A DNA stretch of 64,000 nucleotides from Clostridia bacterium (GCA_910574835.1 CAJTDE010000005.1:124001-188000); one strand, 5' to 3'; shown: positions 25,847 to 34,748, counted from the first letter of the stretch. Translations and numbers: made by a program. Notes: generated by a model not told the origin, from the sequence alone.

Positions 25847-25893
25847 GGCAAAAGGAAACCAGAGGGACTTAATCCTTTGTCTGTTCCTTTGCC
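25847..25893 (+). terminator. Possible terminator after the CHAP fragment
   Basis: Inverted pair GGCAAAAGGAA (25848-25858) and TTCCTTTGCC (25884-25893) around a short inner sequence; the U run is poor, so activity is doubtful. Confidence 0.35.
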
Positions 25894-25992
25894 TTACATA
25901 AGGCAATTACTTTAAAAAAGGTTAGATAAAAAACACCAGAATAGGTTTTTGATTTTTTGAAATATCATAGTTGCTCATAATATAACAAAATG

Positions 25993-26059
25993 ACTATTTG
26001 AATAGTTGACACCACATGACTATTGTGATAGTATACTCAAAAAGAACTATTGCAATAGT
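25993..26059 (+). promoter_or_regulatory. Promoter with three operator dyads for the BlaI-type repressor
   Basis: Three copies of ACTATTnnnATAGT with three-base centres (TGA, GTG, GCA) lie at 25993-26006, 26019-26032 and 26046-26059, spaced 26-27 bases so they face the same side of the helix about every two and a half turns. TTGACA at 26006-26011 and an extended -10 (TGATAGTAT, hexamer 26029-26034) with a 17-base spacer place the promoter among them. The dyads are likely operators for the repressor encoded next. Confidence 0.8.
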
Positions 26060-26077
26060 CATTTTAGGAGGTGCAGA

Positions 26078-26437
26078 ATGAGGATGAAGTTATTTGATTC
26101 AGAATTAAAAGTGATGGAAGTATTATGGAAAGAGGGAAACATTACAGCAGGACAGATTTCAAAAATACTGAAAGAGGAAATTGGCTGGAATAGGAATACA
26201 ACTTACACGGTGATAAAAAAATGTATAGAGAAAGGCGCAATCGAAAGAATTGAACCTAAATTTATCTGCAAGGCAATGATTTCCAAAGAAGACGTACAGG
26301 CATATGAAACAGCGGAATTGATTGAAAGGGTATTTGACGGTTCTAAGAAAAAATTTTTTGCCGCTTTGTTGTCTGAAAAAACCTTGACACATGATGAACT
26401 GCAGCAATTAAAGAATTTGATAAACCAGATGAAATGA
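26078..26437 (+). CDS. BlaI/MecI-type transcriptional repressor
   Basis: 119 residues from ATG 26078 with AGGAGGTG 6 bases upstream. Winged-helix repressor: LFDSELKVMEVLWKEGNITA, KILKEEIGWNRNTTYTVIKK, then a C-terminal dimer helix (SEKTLTHDELQQLKNLIN). BlaI proteins bind paired dyads and are cleaved after a BlaR1-type receptor is activated. The receptor gene follows 10 bases later and three dyads sit in the promoter, so it represses its own operon. Nothing nearby encodes a beta-lactamase, so I do not link it to drug resistance. Confidence 0.9.
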   Translation: MRMKLFDSELKVMEVLWKEGNITAGQISKILKEEIGWNRNTTYTVIKKCIEKGAIERIEPKFICKAMISKEDVQAYETAELIERVFDGSKKKFFAALLSEKTLTHDELQQLKNLINQMK

Positions 26438-26447
26438 GGTGAAAAGT

Positions 26448-28055
26448 ATGTTGCTTAAAATGAGCATCTCAAGCAGTATATTGATTATCTTGATTGTTAT
26501 TTTGCGCTTTGTTGCTTTAAACAGGCTGCCGAAAAAATTTTTTGTGCTGTTGTGGAATATTGCAATACTAAGATTGCTGATACCCTTTGACTTACCGATG
26601 CATTATGGACTTGCTTCACCTATGACAAAATTAGCGGATAGTGGCATCAGTCACTATAATACTGCCAACAGTCCGCTTATAACAGAAACATTAAAAGAAC
26701 CAATTACTGATACAACAGTAGCATTATCTTTAAACAACGTCGCATGGATGACGATTGTTTGGGCAGCAGGTATGGCAGTCATGCTTGTGATTTTCGGGGT
26801 ATTATATTGGAGAGAATATCAAAAAATACGGACAGCATTACCTATTTCAAAAGAAAGCGATGATTATTTCAGGTCAGTGACAACGATTCCTAAACGTGTA
26901 AAGTTATTGGTATCGGACAGAATCTCAACACCTTTAACGTATGGAGTTTTGTCACCTAAAATTATATTCCCGAAAATTTTTAAACTTTCGGACAACACGA
27001 AAATAAAATATGTCCTTACGCATGAAATGATACATATAAAACGGTTGGATAATCTTTGGAAAATAATTATCCTTATAGTGGTGAGCATACACTGGTTCAA
27101 TCCTTTCGTTTGGATAATGTATCGGCTTCTCAACCGTGATATTGAATTATCATGTGATGAAAAAGTGGTTGCTCTTTTGGGAGAAACAGCAAAAAAGGAA
27201 TATGTTACGACGCTTGTAGATTTGGCGGAAAAGCAGTATCATTGGTCGTTTATCTCAAATGGATTTGGAAAGAACGCCATACAAGAAAGGATTGTGGCAA
27301 TCATGACGTTTAAAAAAGCAACTTGTTTAAGCATAGGCTGCACAGTGGTTTTATTAGCAGGCGCGATTACAGTATTTGCACAAAATGATTTTAAAGTGGC
27401 AGGTACTGATGCTGGTACAATGTCTAAAGCCCACATTACGGAAGACAAAAAAAATTATTTGGAAAAAACTGAAATCGAAGATGGTGAGTATTTACATCAT
27501 GGAATTACAGTTATCAATGGAGCTTATTATTACCAAGGCGTGCGCATCCGCATATTCATGGATTTAAGGGAAAACAAATCTTTTGAAACTTTCAGTTTTG
27601 ATAAGGAAGGAACCGTTGATATACGGTTAATACGGTCAAAAAATAATTCTATTAAAAAAATTGAGTATCTCACAAAAGAAGAAGCAGATGAAATCCTTAG
27701 TGATTTTGAAGATAGCGAGTTGGATGGGCAGACGGAAGAACAGCATACGGGTGTGATAACCAGATTAGCAAAAGAAGAACTTCCGAATAAGGTTATAGAT
27801 GCCATAAATTCTTGTGATGATGAAAAATGGTATGTGATTAATGACAAGGAATATCAATATGTTTATTTTAATGGTTTGACTGCCAATTATGCTTTCCAAC
27901 CAGAGATTTATGCTGACAGCCATAGCGGGACTTTACAAATATATGATATGGGTACTTCAACTAAAAATTATGTATTGCTTGAAATTGAACGGAATATTTC
28001 ACTGAAAATTTTATACAACCATTCGCAAGTTTCATATACAGAAATAGCTTTATGA
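26448..28055 (+). CDS. BlaR1-like membrane metalloprotease receptor with novel sensor domain
   Basis: 535 residues from ATG 26448 (GAGGTG upstream). The N-terminal 300 residues are a peptidase M56 / BlaR1 unit: membrane helices at about 5-22, 33-50 and 105-128, zinc motif HEMIH (THEMIHIKRLDNLW), FNPFVWIMYRLLNRDIELSC and CDEKVVALLG. After a fourth helix (CTVVLLAGAITVFA) the extracellular part is not the usual penicillin-binding domain but a 200-residue domain (VRIRIFMDLRENKSFE, GTVDIRLIRSKN, WYVINDKEYQYVYFNG). The same domain makes up the secreted protein at 28116. The ligand is therefore probably not a beta-lactam. Confidence 0.85.
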   Translation: MLLKMSISSSILIILIVILRFVALNRLPKKFFVLLWNIAILRLLIPFDLPMHYGLASPMTKLADSGISHYNTANSPLITETLKEPITDTTVALSLNNVAWMTIVWAAGMAVMLVIFGVLYWREYQKIRTALPISKESDDYFRSVTTIPKRVKLLVSDRISTPLTYGVLSPKIIFPKIFKLSDNTKIKYVLTHEMIHIKRLDNLWKIIILIVVSIHWFNPFVWIMYRLLNRDIELSCDEKVVALLGETAKKEYVTTLVDLAEKQYHWSFISNGFGKNAIQERIVAIMTFKKATCLSIGCTVVLLAGAITVFAQNDFKVAGTDAGTMSKAHITEDKKNYLEKTEIEDGEYLHHGITVINGAYYYQGVRIRIFMDLRENKSFETFSFDKEGTVDIRLIRSKNNSIKKIEYLTKEEADEILSDFEDSELDGQTEEQHTGVITRLAKEELPNKVIDAINSCDDEKWYVINDKEYQYVYFNGLTANYAFQPEIYADSHSGTLQIYDMGTSTKNYVLLEIERNISLKILYNHSQVSYTEIAL

Positions 28056-28115
28056 TGGAAACATGGTATTGAAACTGGTATGCCATAAAGAGCGGATAAA
28101 GGAGGATAATTTCAA

Positions 28116-28805
28116 ATGAAAAGAAAAACAATTTTTTCAATAGTTACAATATTTATTTTTATATTCATGGTTTCTATGCCAATAGCTGCATCTGCAAAGG
28201 GTACGCCATCTAGTAAGCATGTTTCTGAATATGCCCAATTAGGTATTATAAAGAAAGATGATGCGTTCTTTTATAAAAATAAGCGTATCCGTATTTTTTT
28301 TGATGAAAGGGCTGACCGTTCTTTTGAATACAGCTTCGTGGATATTGATGGAACAATTGATATACGTCTGTTGAGAAATAAAGCTGGAGATATTAGCAGG
28401 CTGAAACGGATACCAAAAAAGAAAGCGAATAAAATATTGAAAGATATGCTTGGTTTTGTTCCAAAACACCCCACTGAAAATACGAAACCTCACAAGAAAA
28501 AAGAGTATACTGATATTGAGCGTTGCCAGCTTAAAGATGTCCCTGTCGGAATTAAGAAAGTTATTAAAAAAAGATGCACTAAGAATAAATGGTACATTAT
28601 CAAATCTTCAAATAGAGATTATGTATATTTTAAAAAAGTGCCAAAAGACTTTGCATTCCAAATTATCGGCAAAAATTTAAATATACATGATATAGGGAAA
28701 AAGAAAAAAAATGGTTCTGTACTGCTCTCTATCGGCAGGAATTTTAATTTTACTCTCACTTATAATTCCAAGCCAGTAAAAACCATTATTATAAAAGCTA
28801 AATAG
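28116..28805 (+). CDS. Secreted protein homologous to the receptor's sensor domain
   Basis: 229 residues from ATG 28116 with AAAGGAGG upstream. Signal peptide: IFIFIFMVSMPIAASA near residues 9-27. The mature part aligns along its length with residues 335-535 of the receptor: RIRIFFDERADRSFEYSF, GTIDIRLLRNKAG, WYIIKSSNRDYVYFK, then a C-terminal strand region. It is strongly basic while the receptor domain is acidic. It may be the sensed partner, a decoy or the effector of the system. I know of no characterised homologue. Confidence 0.75.
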   Translation: MKRKTIFSIVTIFIFIFMVSMPIAASAKGTPSSKHVSEYAQLGIIKKDDAFFYKNKRIRIFFDERADRSFEYSFVDIDGTIDIRLLRNKAGDISRLKRIPKKKANKILKDMLGFVPKHPTENTKPHKKKEYTDIERCQLKDVPVGIKKVIKKRCTKNKWYIIKSSNRDYVYFKKVPKDFAFQIIGKNLNIHDIGKKKKNGSVLLSIGRNFNFTLTYNSKPVKTIIIKAK

Positions 28806-28863
28806 AAAGAAACGACTCAAGCAAATGTGTCTGCGTGGATATTTGGCGATTATCACGAGAGTT

Positions 28864-28899
28864 AATACCCCGCTGTTCACAGCGGGGTATTGGTTTATT
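28864..28899 (+). terminator. Rho-independent terminator of the BlaI/BlaR1 operon
   Basis: Perfect 12-bp stem AATACCCCGCTG / CAGCGGGGTATT with a TTCA loop, then TGGTTTATT. It ends the three-gene operon. Confidence 0.75.
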
Positions 28900-29398
28900 A
28901 AAGAAATTCATTTATTTTAGTGCTTGCCAAAATTTATAGATATATTATCTATTTATGTAATGATATTTTTTACATATTTTGTTCTTTCTATAATCATAGG
29001 TAGGACAAGCCCACCAAATAAAAAAAACGATGTTCGGGTGGGCTATTTCGTCATACCCTGACCACCCTCCGACTTCGCTTTTTGAAGTTTGGAGGGATTT
29101 TTATTGCCTGCAAATAGCAAATTCTATTTACATATATCATATCGGGGATGGGCGGACAGCCTGTTAAAAAACTCCTCGTCAGTACATGGGGGCTTTGTAC
29201 CCTGCAAGTAGAAGTCATATTTCTACATATTGGAACTAAAATCTCTCTAAACCGTAAAGGTCACGGAACCTTTGCGGTTTTTCTTTTGTCGTTTTTTATC
29301 GGAATGTGCCGAAGGGCTGTTTCCGCTGTTGGCTGCCGTTCGCCGCCTATCCAATCTGGATTATTACATTTCAAAAATTCAGATTGGAGGAAAAAAGA
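28900..29398. other. Gene-poor stretch with three hairpins
   Basis: No gene is visible. Hairpins: AGCCCACC/GGTGGGCT (29007-29043), CCCTCCGACTTC/GAAGTTTGGAGGG followed by ATTTTTATT (29064-29105), and AAACCGTAAAGGT/ACCTTTGCGGTTT followed by TTTCTTTT (29249-29288). The last two have the form of terminators, the final one directly upstream of the sigma-like gene. Confidence 0.6.
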
Positions 29399-29824
29399 AT
29401 GGCATACAACAACGGACGGGAGAACAGGAAATGGCTTATCTGGAAAGAAGCCGAGGAAAAAATATTGAGGGAACACGGAGTTGATGAAACCACCATTGAA
29501 CAAATCCGCACAGACGACAGGGCAGACTTCAATTCCAACAGGCGGTTTTACCATTGGACAAGCGACTTCGGTGAATACCTTGAGGGGATGGCAGACAGGG
29601 AACAGAATACCGAGCTAAAGACGGTTGCTGATTTACTGGACGAGATTGAGGACGAAACTCTGTATCGGGCATTGCTTACGGTGGACAGGCGTACCCTGCA
29701 AATCATCCTGCTGAAAATGCAGGGCTATTCCACAAAGGAAATCGCCCCGCTTGTGGGATTGACAACGGGTGCTATCTATGCAAGGCTAGACCATCTGCGG
29801 AAAAAGCTGCGGAAGATTTTATAA
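29399..29824 (+). CDS. Sigma-70-like regulator of the transposon
   Basis: 141 residues from ATG 29399, with TTGGAGG upstream. The C-terminal half is a sigma region-4 helix-turn-helix: LLKMQGYSTKEIAPLVGLTT, GAIYARLDHLRKKLRKIL. The N-terminal half is charged with no clear region 2, so it is a small sigma-like or TnpX-associated regulator of the kind found in mobilizable Firmicute elements, not a full sigma factor. A strong terminator hairpin follows. Confidence 0.75.
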   Translation: MAYNNGRENRKWLIWKEAEEKILREHGVDETTIEQIRTDDRADFNSNRRFYHWTSDFGEYLEGMADREQNTELKTVADLLDEIEDETLYRALLTVDRRTLQIILLKMQGYSTKEIAPLVGLTTGAIYARLDHLRKKLRKIL

Positions 29825-29856
29825 CCAGCTAATAAAGGCAGCTTTCTGGCGGGCTA

Positions 29857-29890
29857 TTGGGTGGGGGATAAAATTTCCCCACCCAATTTA
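29857..29890 (+). terminator. Terminator after the sigma-like gene
   Basis: TTGGGTGGGG / CCCCACCCAA stem around an AT-rich loop, followed by TTTAAAATTA. Confidence 0.6.
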
Positions 29891-30334
29891 AAATTATATG
29901 AATAAAATTCCCGTCCACAGGGAATACTAAAAAGTTTGCCCAAAGTATTGACATGGGTACAGCCGCTATGGTATTCTGAAATACCCATGAGGGAATTGGA
30001 AGATTGAAAATGAAATAGCACATAGATGGAAGAATGAAATGTCAGCCAATGGATAAGGCTGACTGCCGCCGAACGTAAGTCGTCCTTTTCGGCTGGCGTA
30101 TGGCAGCAAGGTTTTGAATCCCAAAGCCGTTACATAGCATTGCGAATCTGAGCAGGAGAAAACACTCCTGTCATTCGTGGTGCGGTGTGGCGGCTTTTTC
30201 ATTTATCCAAAAGTCAAGAAAAATCGAATCCAGAACGGAGGTGGAAAGGACATAGGATTTTCTTTTCGGCGGGTAAGGCAGGTATGGAAGAATACTGCTG
30301 CACAGGAAAAATGCTCTGCGGCGTTGTCCACAGA
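29891..30334. other. Non-coding region before the mobilization genes
   Basis: About 440 bp without a supported gene. It contains several short dyads (for example CAGCC/GGCTG pairs at 30039-30060) and GC-rich stretches. Such leader regions commonly precede oriT in mobilizable elements. Confidence 0.45.
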
Positions 30335-30420
30335 GATAGCGAGCATCGGATTGTGTCAGCCACAATCCCGCCCACACAAAACAAGTGGGCGTAACTTACT
30401 CAGGGGACATCCCCTGTTTA
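30335..30420 (+). other. Candidate origin of transfer (oriT)
   Basis: The inverted pair CCCAC/GTGGG (30369-30388) is followed by GCGTAACTTACTCAGGGG, directly upstream of mobC and the relaxase. An inverted repeat next to a nick-like GTAACTTAC sequence just before MOB genes is the normal arrangement for an oriT. The exact nick site is not shown by the sequence alone. Confidence 0.5.
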
Positions 30421-30459
30421 CCCCGAAGAAAGAAAAATAAGACTGGAGGATTGAGGAAA

Positions 30460-30816
30460 ATGAGCAGAGAAAAATCAGAAAAGGTTGTGCGGAGTGTCCC
30501 GATTACTGTCCGATTGAACGAGGAAGAACATGAAAAATTAAAGCAGTGCGCCGCCGCTTGCGGTCTGTCCACCGCCGAATTTATGCGCCAGTTATGCAAG
30601 GGAAACGCCCCTCAGCCACAGCCTAAAACCGAGTTTTGGGAACTGCTAAACAAGCTCTATGAGGTGCATGACGCTTTCAAAAAGTGTGTTCCCTACTATC
30701 TAACCGCCGCCGAAATCTGTAAGGAGATTGAGGATTTTATCTTAGAACTGCAACAGAAAATAACTCTCCCACTACGATTTAATGTAGAAGAACTGATGGA
30801 ACAGGGGGCGGTCTGA
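30460..30816 (+). CDS. mobC: MobC-like relaxosome accessory protein
   Basis: 118 residues from ATG 30460 (TTGAGGAAAA upstream). Ribbon-helix-helix-type start (RSVPITVRLNEEEHEKLKQC, CGLSTAEFMRQLCKG), as in MobC/RHH proteins that bind oriT and help the relaxase nick DNA. It ends one base before the relaxase start. Confidence 0.8.
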   Translation: MSREKSEKVVRSVPITVRLNEEEHEKLKQCAAACGLSTAEFMRQLCKGNAPQPQPKTEFWELLNKLYEVHDAFKKCVPYYLTAAEICKEIEDFILELQQKITLPLRFNVEELMEQGAV

Positions 30817-30817
30817 T

Positions 30818-32182
30818 ATGGCAACAACGAGCTTATGGCATATCAAAGGGCGGCTGAAAGACCTCATTGATTATGTGGAAAATCCAGAAAAGACCATGCC
30901 GAATGAAGATATGCAGGACTTCTTTGACGTGTTCTCCTATGTGAAGAATCCGTTAAAAACAAACGAGGGCGAGTATGTTTCCGCAATCAACGCTCTGAAA
31001 GAAACCGCCTTGCAACAGATGATTTTGACAAAGAAGCAGTACCAAAAGACAGGCGGATATATTGCATGGCACGGATACCAGAGCTTCAAACCAGACGAGG
31101 TAACGCCCGAACAGTGCCACGAAATCGGATTAAAATTAGCAGGGGAAATGTGGGGCGATAAATACCAGATAATTGTTGCCACTCATCTTGACAAAGGGCA
31201 TCTGCACAATCATTTTTGTTTCAACTCTGTTTCTTTCATAGACGGACAGAAATATAATTACTCAAAATCAGAACAGAAAAGGTTGAGGGAAGCGTCCGAC
31301 CGCTTATGCCGAGAGTACGGTTTATCGGTGATTGAAAACCCCAAGAAAGCACCATCCAGACCGCTTTATCTGGACGAAAAGAACGGAAAACCCACACGGT
31401 ACAATGTCTATCGGGAGGATTTAAGGGAGGCAATCAATGGGAGCAGGGATTTACAGCACATGATGAAATACCTTGCCGATAAGGGATATGAGGTTGATTT
31501 TTCGGGCAGCCATTGGAAAATGAAGCTGCCGAAATACAAACATTTCACGAGATTAGACACGCTTGACGAGCGGCTAACCCCCAATTTCATACAGTCATGT
31601 TTAGGCGGGGCTTCCCGATATGGGAACTACAAAGCAAAGATTTCCTACTCTCCCCATATGCCAGAGCAGTATAAAAATGCATGGAAACCACATCAAAAAA
31701 CCACGGGGATTTTAGCGTTGTATTACTACTGGTGCTATCAGTTGGGGATATTCCCCAAAGGCACGGACTACAAGCCGACAAGCCCGCTGATGAAAGAGGA
31801 ATTGCGGAAGTTAGATGAAATCACCACACAGGTACGGTATATGTCCAAGCATAACATTTCCACCCTCTCCGACTTACACGCCGACAGGGAGAAAAACCAG
31901 ACCGAAATGAATAAACTGATTGACTACCGCCAGCACGTGCGGAACAAGGTACGCCGTGCCACACCAGCCGAAAAAGAAAAAATTCGGGAAGAAAAACGGT
32001 GCGTGACGGAGCGGATAACGGAGCTTAGGAAGCGGCTGAAATATGCAGACAGGATTGAAAAACGCTCCGCACACATTGATGACTGCTTAAACCAAATCTA
32101 CGACACGATTGAAAATCAGCGGTCAAACCGACAGAAACAGCCAGTTAAAACAGCACGCAGGAGGGAGGAACCATTGCGATGA
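30818..32182 (+). CDS. Relaxase for transposon mobilization
   Basis: 454 residues from ATG 30818. N-terminal relaxase domain with the metal-binding histidines in ATHLDKGHLHNHFCFNSV (HxDxxHxHNHF type, MOBP/VirD2-like) near residues 127-144. The catalytic Tyr is likely in the first 60 residues (DYVENP, FSYVKNP). The C-terminal third is basic and coiled. It nicks oriT for transfer by a co-resident conjugation system; no transfer pilus genes are present, so the element is mobilizable rather than self-transmissible. Confidence 0.9.
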   Translation: MATTSLWHIKGRLKDLIDYVENPEKTMPNEDMQDFFDVFSYVKNPLKTNEGEYVSAINALKETALQQMILTKKQYQKTGGYIAWHGYQSFKPDEVTPEQCHEIGLKLAGEMWGDKYQIIVATHLDKGHLHNHFCFNSVSFIDGQKYNYSKSEQKRLREASDRLCREYGLSVIENPKKAPSRPLYLDEKNGKPTRYNVYREDLREAINGSRDLQHMMKYLADKGYEVDFSGSHWKMKLPKYKHFTRLDTLDERLTPNFIQSCLGGASRYGNYKAKISYSPHMPEQYKNAWKPHQKTTGILALYYYWCYQLGIFPKGTDYKPTSPLMKEELRKLDEITTQVRYMSKHNISTLSDLHADREKNQTEMNKLIDYRQHVRNKVRRATPAEKEKIREEKRCVTERITELRKRLKYADRIEKRSAHIDDCLNQIYDTIENQRSNRQKQPVKTARRREEPLR

Positions 32183-32481
32183 GCAGACTGTCCGAGGAAG
32201 AAATACAGGCGATTATGGAGGAATACAAGGACGTCCCTATGGTAAATCCAGACAAAATATATCCCCCTCTGCCGCCTGTCCAGAACGTCACGCCCCTTGT
32301 CCGCATCCCAGAGCCGATGAGCCTTACCGAGAAAATCGGCGGCACGGAATACACCGTCAACGCCCATTTCCGAAAAGACGGGCGGGACTTGCTTGTAATG
32401 CTTACGGATATTTTTCGGCGCAGCGCACAGGGATATGGATTTTATGATAATGAGAATTGGGGTGATGACGACGGGGAATAA
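32179..32481 (+). CDS. Small transposon protein with TnpW-like C-terminus
   Basis: 100 residues; the ATG overlaps the relaxase stop (ATGA). The C-terminal part IGGTEYTVNAHFRKDGRDLL resembles TnpW, a short Tn4451 protein of unknown role; the N-terminal Pro-rich part (YPPLPPVQNVTPLV) is extra. Translationally coupled to the relaxase. Confidence 0.6.
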   Translation: MSRLSEEEIQAIMEEYKDVPMVNPDKIYPPLPPVQNVTPLVRIPEPMSLTEKIGGTEYTVNAHFRKDGRDLLVMLTDIFRRSAQGYGFYDNENWGDDDGE

Positions 32482-32589
32482 CAGGCAGCGGAAGAATTAT
32501 CACTTTAAAGCGTTGAAGTTTAAGGGCAGATGTGGTATACTGTACCTACACTTCACAATACCGTGTCTGCTGTCGGAAAGGAGAGCTTT

Positions 32590-34248
32590 ATGAAAAGACA
32601 GCAGGAAGAATTCACGGCATTATATTGTAGATTAAGCCAAGATGATGGGCGGGAAGGTGAAAGCAACAGCATTGTAAACCAGAAAGAATATCTGATGAAA
32701 TACGCAAAAGAACACGGTTTCCCTAACCCGAAATTCTACGTGGACGACGGCTATACGGGTACGAATTTTGACCGCCCAAGCTTTAAGGAAATGTCGTCGG
32801 ACATTGAAAAAGGGTTTGTAAAGACCGTCATTGTCAAAGACTTATCACGCTTCGGCAGGAACTATATCGAGGTCGGCTCATACTCCGAAATCATCTACCC
32901 CGAAGCGGGCGTGAGGTTCATCGCCATCATGGACAACGTGGACACGGGCAGCCTTGAGAGCAACGAATTTGCCGCCTTTACCAACCTTTTTAACGAATGG
33001 TATCCCAAAAGCACGAGCAAAAAGGTAAAGGAAGTCAAGAAAGCGAAAGGGCTTGCAGGCGAGCATTTGGGCGCACCGCCTTATGGGTATTTGCGGAATC
33101 CAGACGATAAAACACGTTGGCTTGTGGACGAGGAAGCGGCGGCAGTTGTCCGCAGGATATTCTCACTCTGTATACAGGGAAAAGGCGTGTCAGCCATTGC
33201 CACAGCCCTCTGGGAAGACAAGGTGCTTACCCCGTCAGCCTACAAGGTGTCAAAGGGAATCGGCGTTGCAAAAAAATCGGAACATCCCTATAACTGGGAA
33301 ACGTCTATGATTGCATCCATTCTGGAAAATGTGGCATATATCGGCGTGACGGAAAGCTTTAAATCCACCCGTTTAGGCTTCAAGAGCAAAAAACGCATCC
33401 CAACCGCAAAGGACAGGCGGACGTATATCGAGGACGCCCATACGCCCATCATTGACAGGGATATGTGGGAAAAAGTGCAGATGATACGGGCGAACAAACG
33501 CAGACCGACCAAAAGCGGAACGACAAGTATCTTTTCGGGGCTGCTCTATTGTGCCGACTGCGGGGCGAAACTCAGCTTAGCCACAGCAAACGGATATGAG
33601 CATTTCCGTTGTTCCATGTATAAAAGGACGAGCAGGGCAAAGGAATGTACACAGCACTATATCCGAGAGGACGCATTAAAACAATTAGTTCTGAAACAGC
33701 TCCAGCAGTTCCTCTCCTATTTACAGCAGTTTGAGCGTGTGTTTATCCGACAGCAGATTGACGCCACCCTTGCAGAACGCAGATACGAGTTATCCGCAAA
33801 GCAGAAACAGATAGAAAAGGACGAAAAGCGGATAAAGGAGCTTGACCGCCTGTTCCGCAAAATCTATGAGGATAATGTCAACGGAAAGCTGAATGACGAA
33901 CGCTTTTACAAGCTGTCGGACGGATATGAAGCCGAGCAGGAACAGCTAAAGCAGGAAATCGAAACCTTGACAGCCGAGGTCAGCGAAGCCGACACGGAAG
34001 CGACCAATGTCACCAAGCTGATAGCCGTCACCAAGAAATACACCCGCATCGACGAGCTGACGCCCGAAGTCCTAAACGCATTTGTGGATAAAATCGTAGT
34101 CCATGAGCGTGAGAAAAAAGACGGGAAACGGACACAGCAAATCGACATCTACTATTCCTATGTCGGGATTGTGGACATCCCCACGGATGCGGAAATGCGG
34201 GAAATGGAACGAGAATATACGCAGCGTACCAAACGTCAAACCGCCTAA
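32590..34248 (+). CDS. tnpX: TnpX-type large serine recombinase
   Basis: 552 residues from ATG 32590 (AAGGAGAG upstream). Resolvase-type catalytic domain: ALYCRLSQDDG with the nucleophilic Ser near residue 15, YVDDGYTGTNFDRPSF, and KDLSRFGRN. Then a recombinase domain (GAPPYGYLRNPDDKTRW), a zinc ribbon with two Cys pairs (LLYCADCGAKLSL and FRCSMYKRTSRAKEC), and a long coiled coil (about 370-470). Large serine recombinases of this type excise and insert Tn4451-family elements through a circular intermediate. Frame intact, so the element may still be mobile. It lies next to the right end. Confidence 0.92.
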   Translation: MKRQQEEFTALYCRLSQDDGREGESNSIVNQKEYLMKYAKEHGFPNPKFYVDDGYTGTNFDRPSFKEMSSDIEKGFVKTVIVKDLSRFGRNYIEVGSYSEIIYPEAGVRFIAIMDNVDTGSLESNEFAAFTNLFNEWYPKSTSKKVKEVKKAKGLAGEHLGAPPYGYLRNPDDKTRWLVDEEAAAVVRRIFSLCIQGKGVSAIATALWEDKVLTPSAYKVSKGIGVAKKSEHPYNWETSMIASILENVAYIGVTESFKSTRLGFKSKKRIPTAKDRRTYIEDAHTPIIDRDMWEKVQMIRANKRRPTKSGTTSIFSGLLYCADCGAKLSLATANGYEHFRCSMYKRTSRAKECTQHYIREDALKQLVLKQLQQFLSYLQQFERVFIRQQIDATLAERRYELSAKQKQIEKDEKRIKELDRLFRKIYEDNVNGKLNDERFYKLSDGYEAEQEQLKQEIETLTAEVSEADTEATNVTKLIAVTKKYTRIDELTPEVLNAFVDKIVVHEREKKDGKRTQQIDIYYSYVGIVDIPTDAEMREMEREYTQRTKRQTA

Positions 34249-34316
34249 ATACAGGCGTGGCAGGAGAAAATCTATGCTCCTGCCGATACATATCTATTTT
34301 TTATCCCTATCTGGTT

Positions 34317-34702
34317 TAACCCATGTTTTGCAGGCGTTTCAACAAATTGGTTGGGGTATAGAAAATAGCTGCGGCGAAGTGGAATTTTTGCCATTGGGCG
34401 ATAATGGCATGTATGAGTGGTTACGTGAAGAAATATCACAAACTAAATTATATAGTATTATTTCAAATAAAATCGCTAATAAGGAGCAGATAGGAATTAA
34501 TTTATTTAATGACAATAGCATGGAAGGAATTTCCTTTATAGCAGATAGTACAGAGCAAATTATACTGAGTTTATCAATAAATAGAAAAGTAATTAAGGGA
34601 AAATATACAGATTTAGTTTGGTATTTAGAGAATATTGTATATAAACTTTTTGATATTGGAGTTGATATACGTTCTTATATACTAGAAGAGTATGGAGATT
34701 AA
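34317..34702 (+). pseudogene. 3' part of the immunity gene split by the transposon
   Basis: Reads LTHVLQAFQQIGWGIENSCG, EVEFLPLGDNGMYEWLREEI and on to YILEEYGD, stop at 34702. The matching start is at 24193, 10 kb away; together they form a clean 147-residue AT-rich reading frame. No recognised family. The present fragment has no start of its own, though it is open to the transposon sequence. Confidence 0.78.
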
Positions 34703-34748
34703 AAATAGAATACTTTAATAAAACTGGAAGAATCAAAAATTAAGTTTA

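Larger units (their letters stand above)
24251..34316 (+). mobile_element. Tn4451-like mobilizable transposon with a BlaI/BlaR1-type module
   Basis: Ends are short inverted repeats: AACCAGATAAGG just inside 24251 and CCTATCTGGTT ending at 34316. The host reading frame (24193-24250 plus 34317-34702) is restored on removal. Cargo in order: tnpV, an inverted recombinase remnant, a CHAP fragment, BlaI and BlaR1-like regulators, a secreted protein, a sigma-like protein, an oriT-like region, mobC, relaxase, a tnpW-like gene and a large serine recombinase. The tnpV, tnpW and large serine recombinase set is characteristic of Tn4451-type elements. The exact end may be off by one or two bases. Confidence 0.82.

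Noticed and set aside
26078-28055. Beta-lactam or methicillin resistance regulator
   Set aside because: The receptor lacks the penicillin-binding sensor domain and no beta-lactamase or PBP2a-like gene is nearby.
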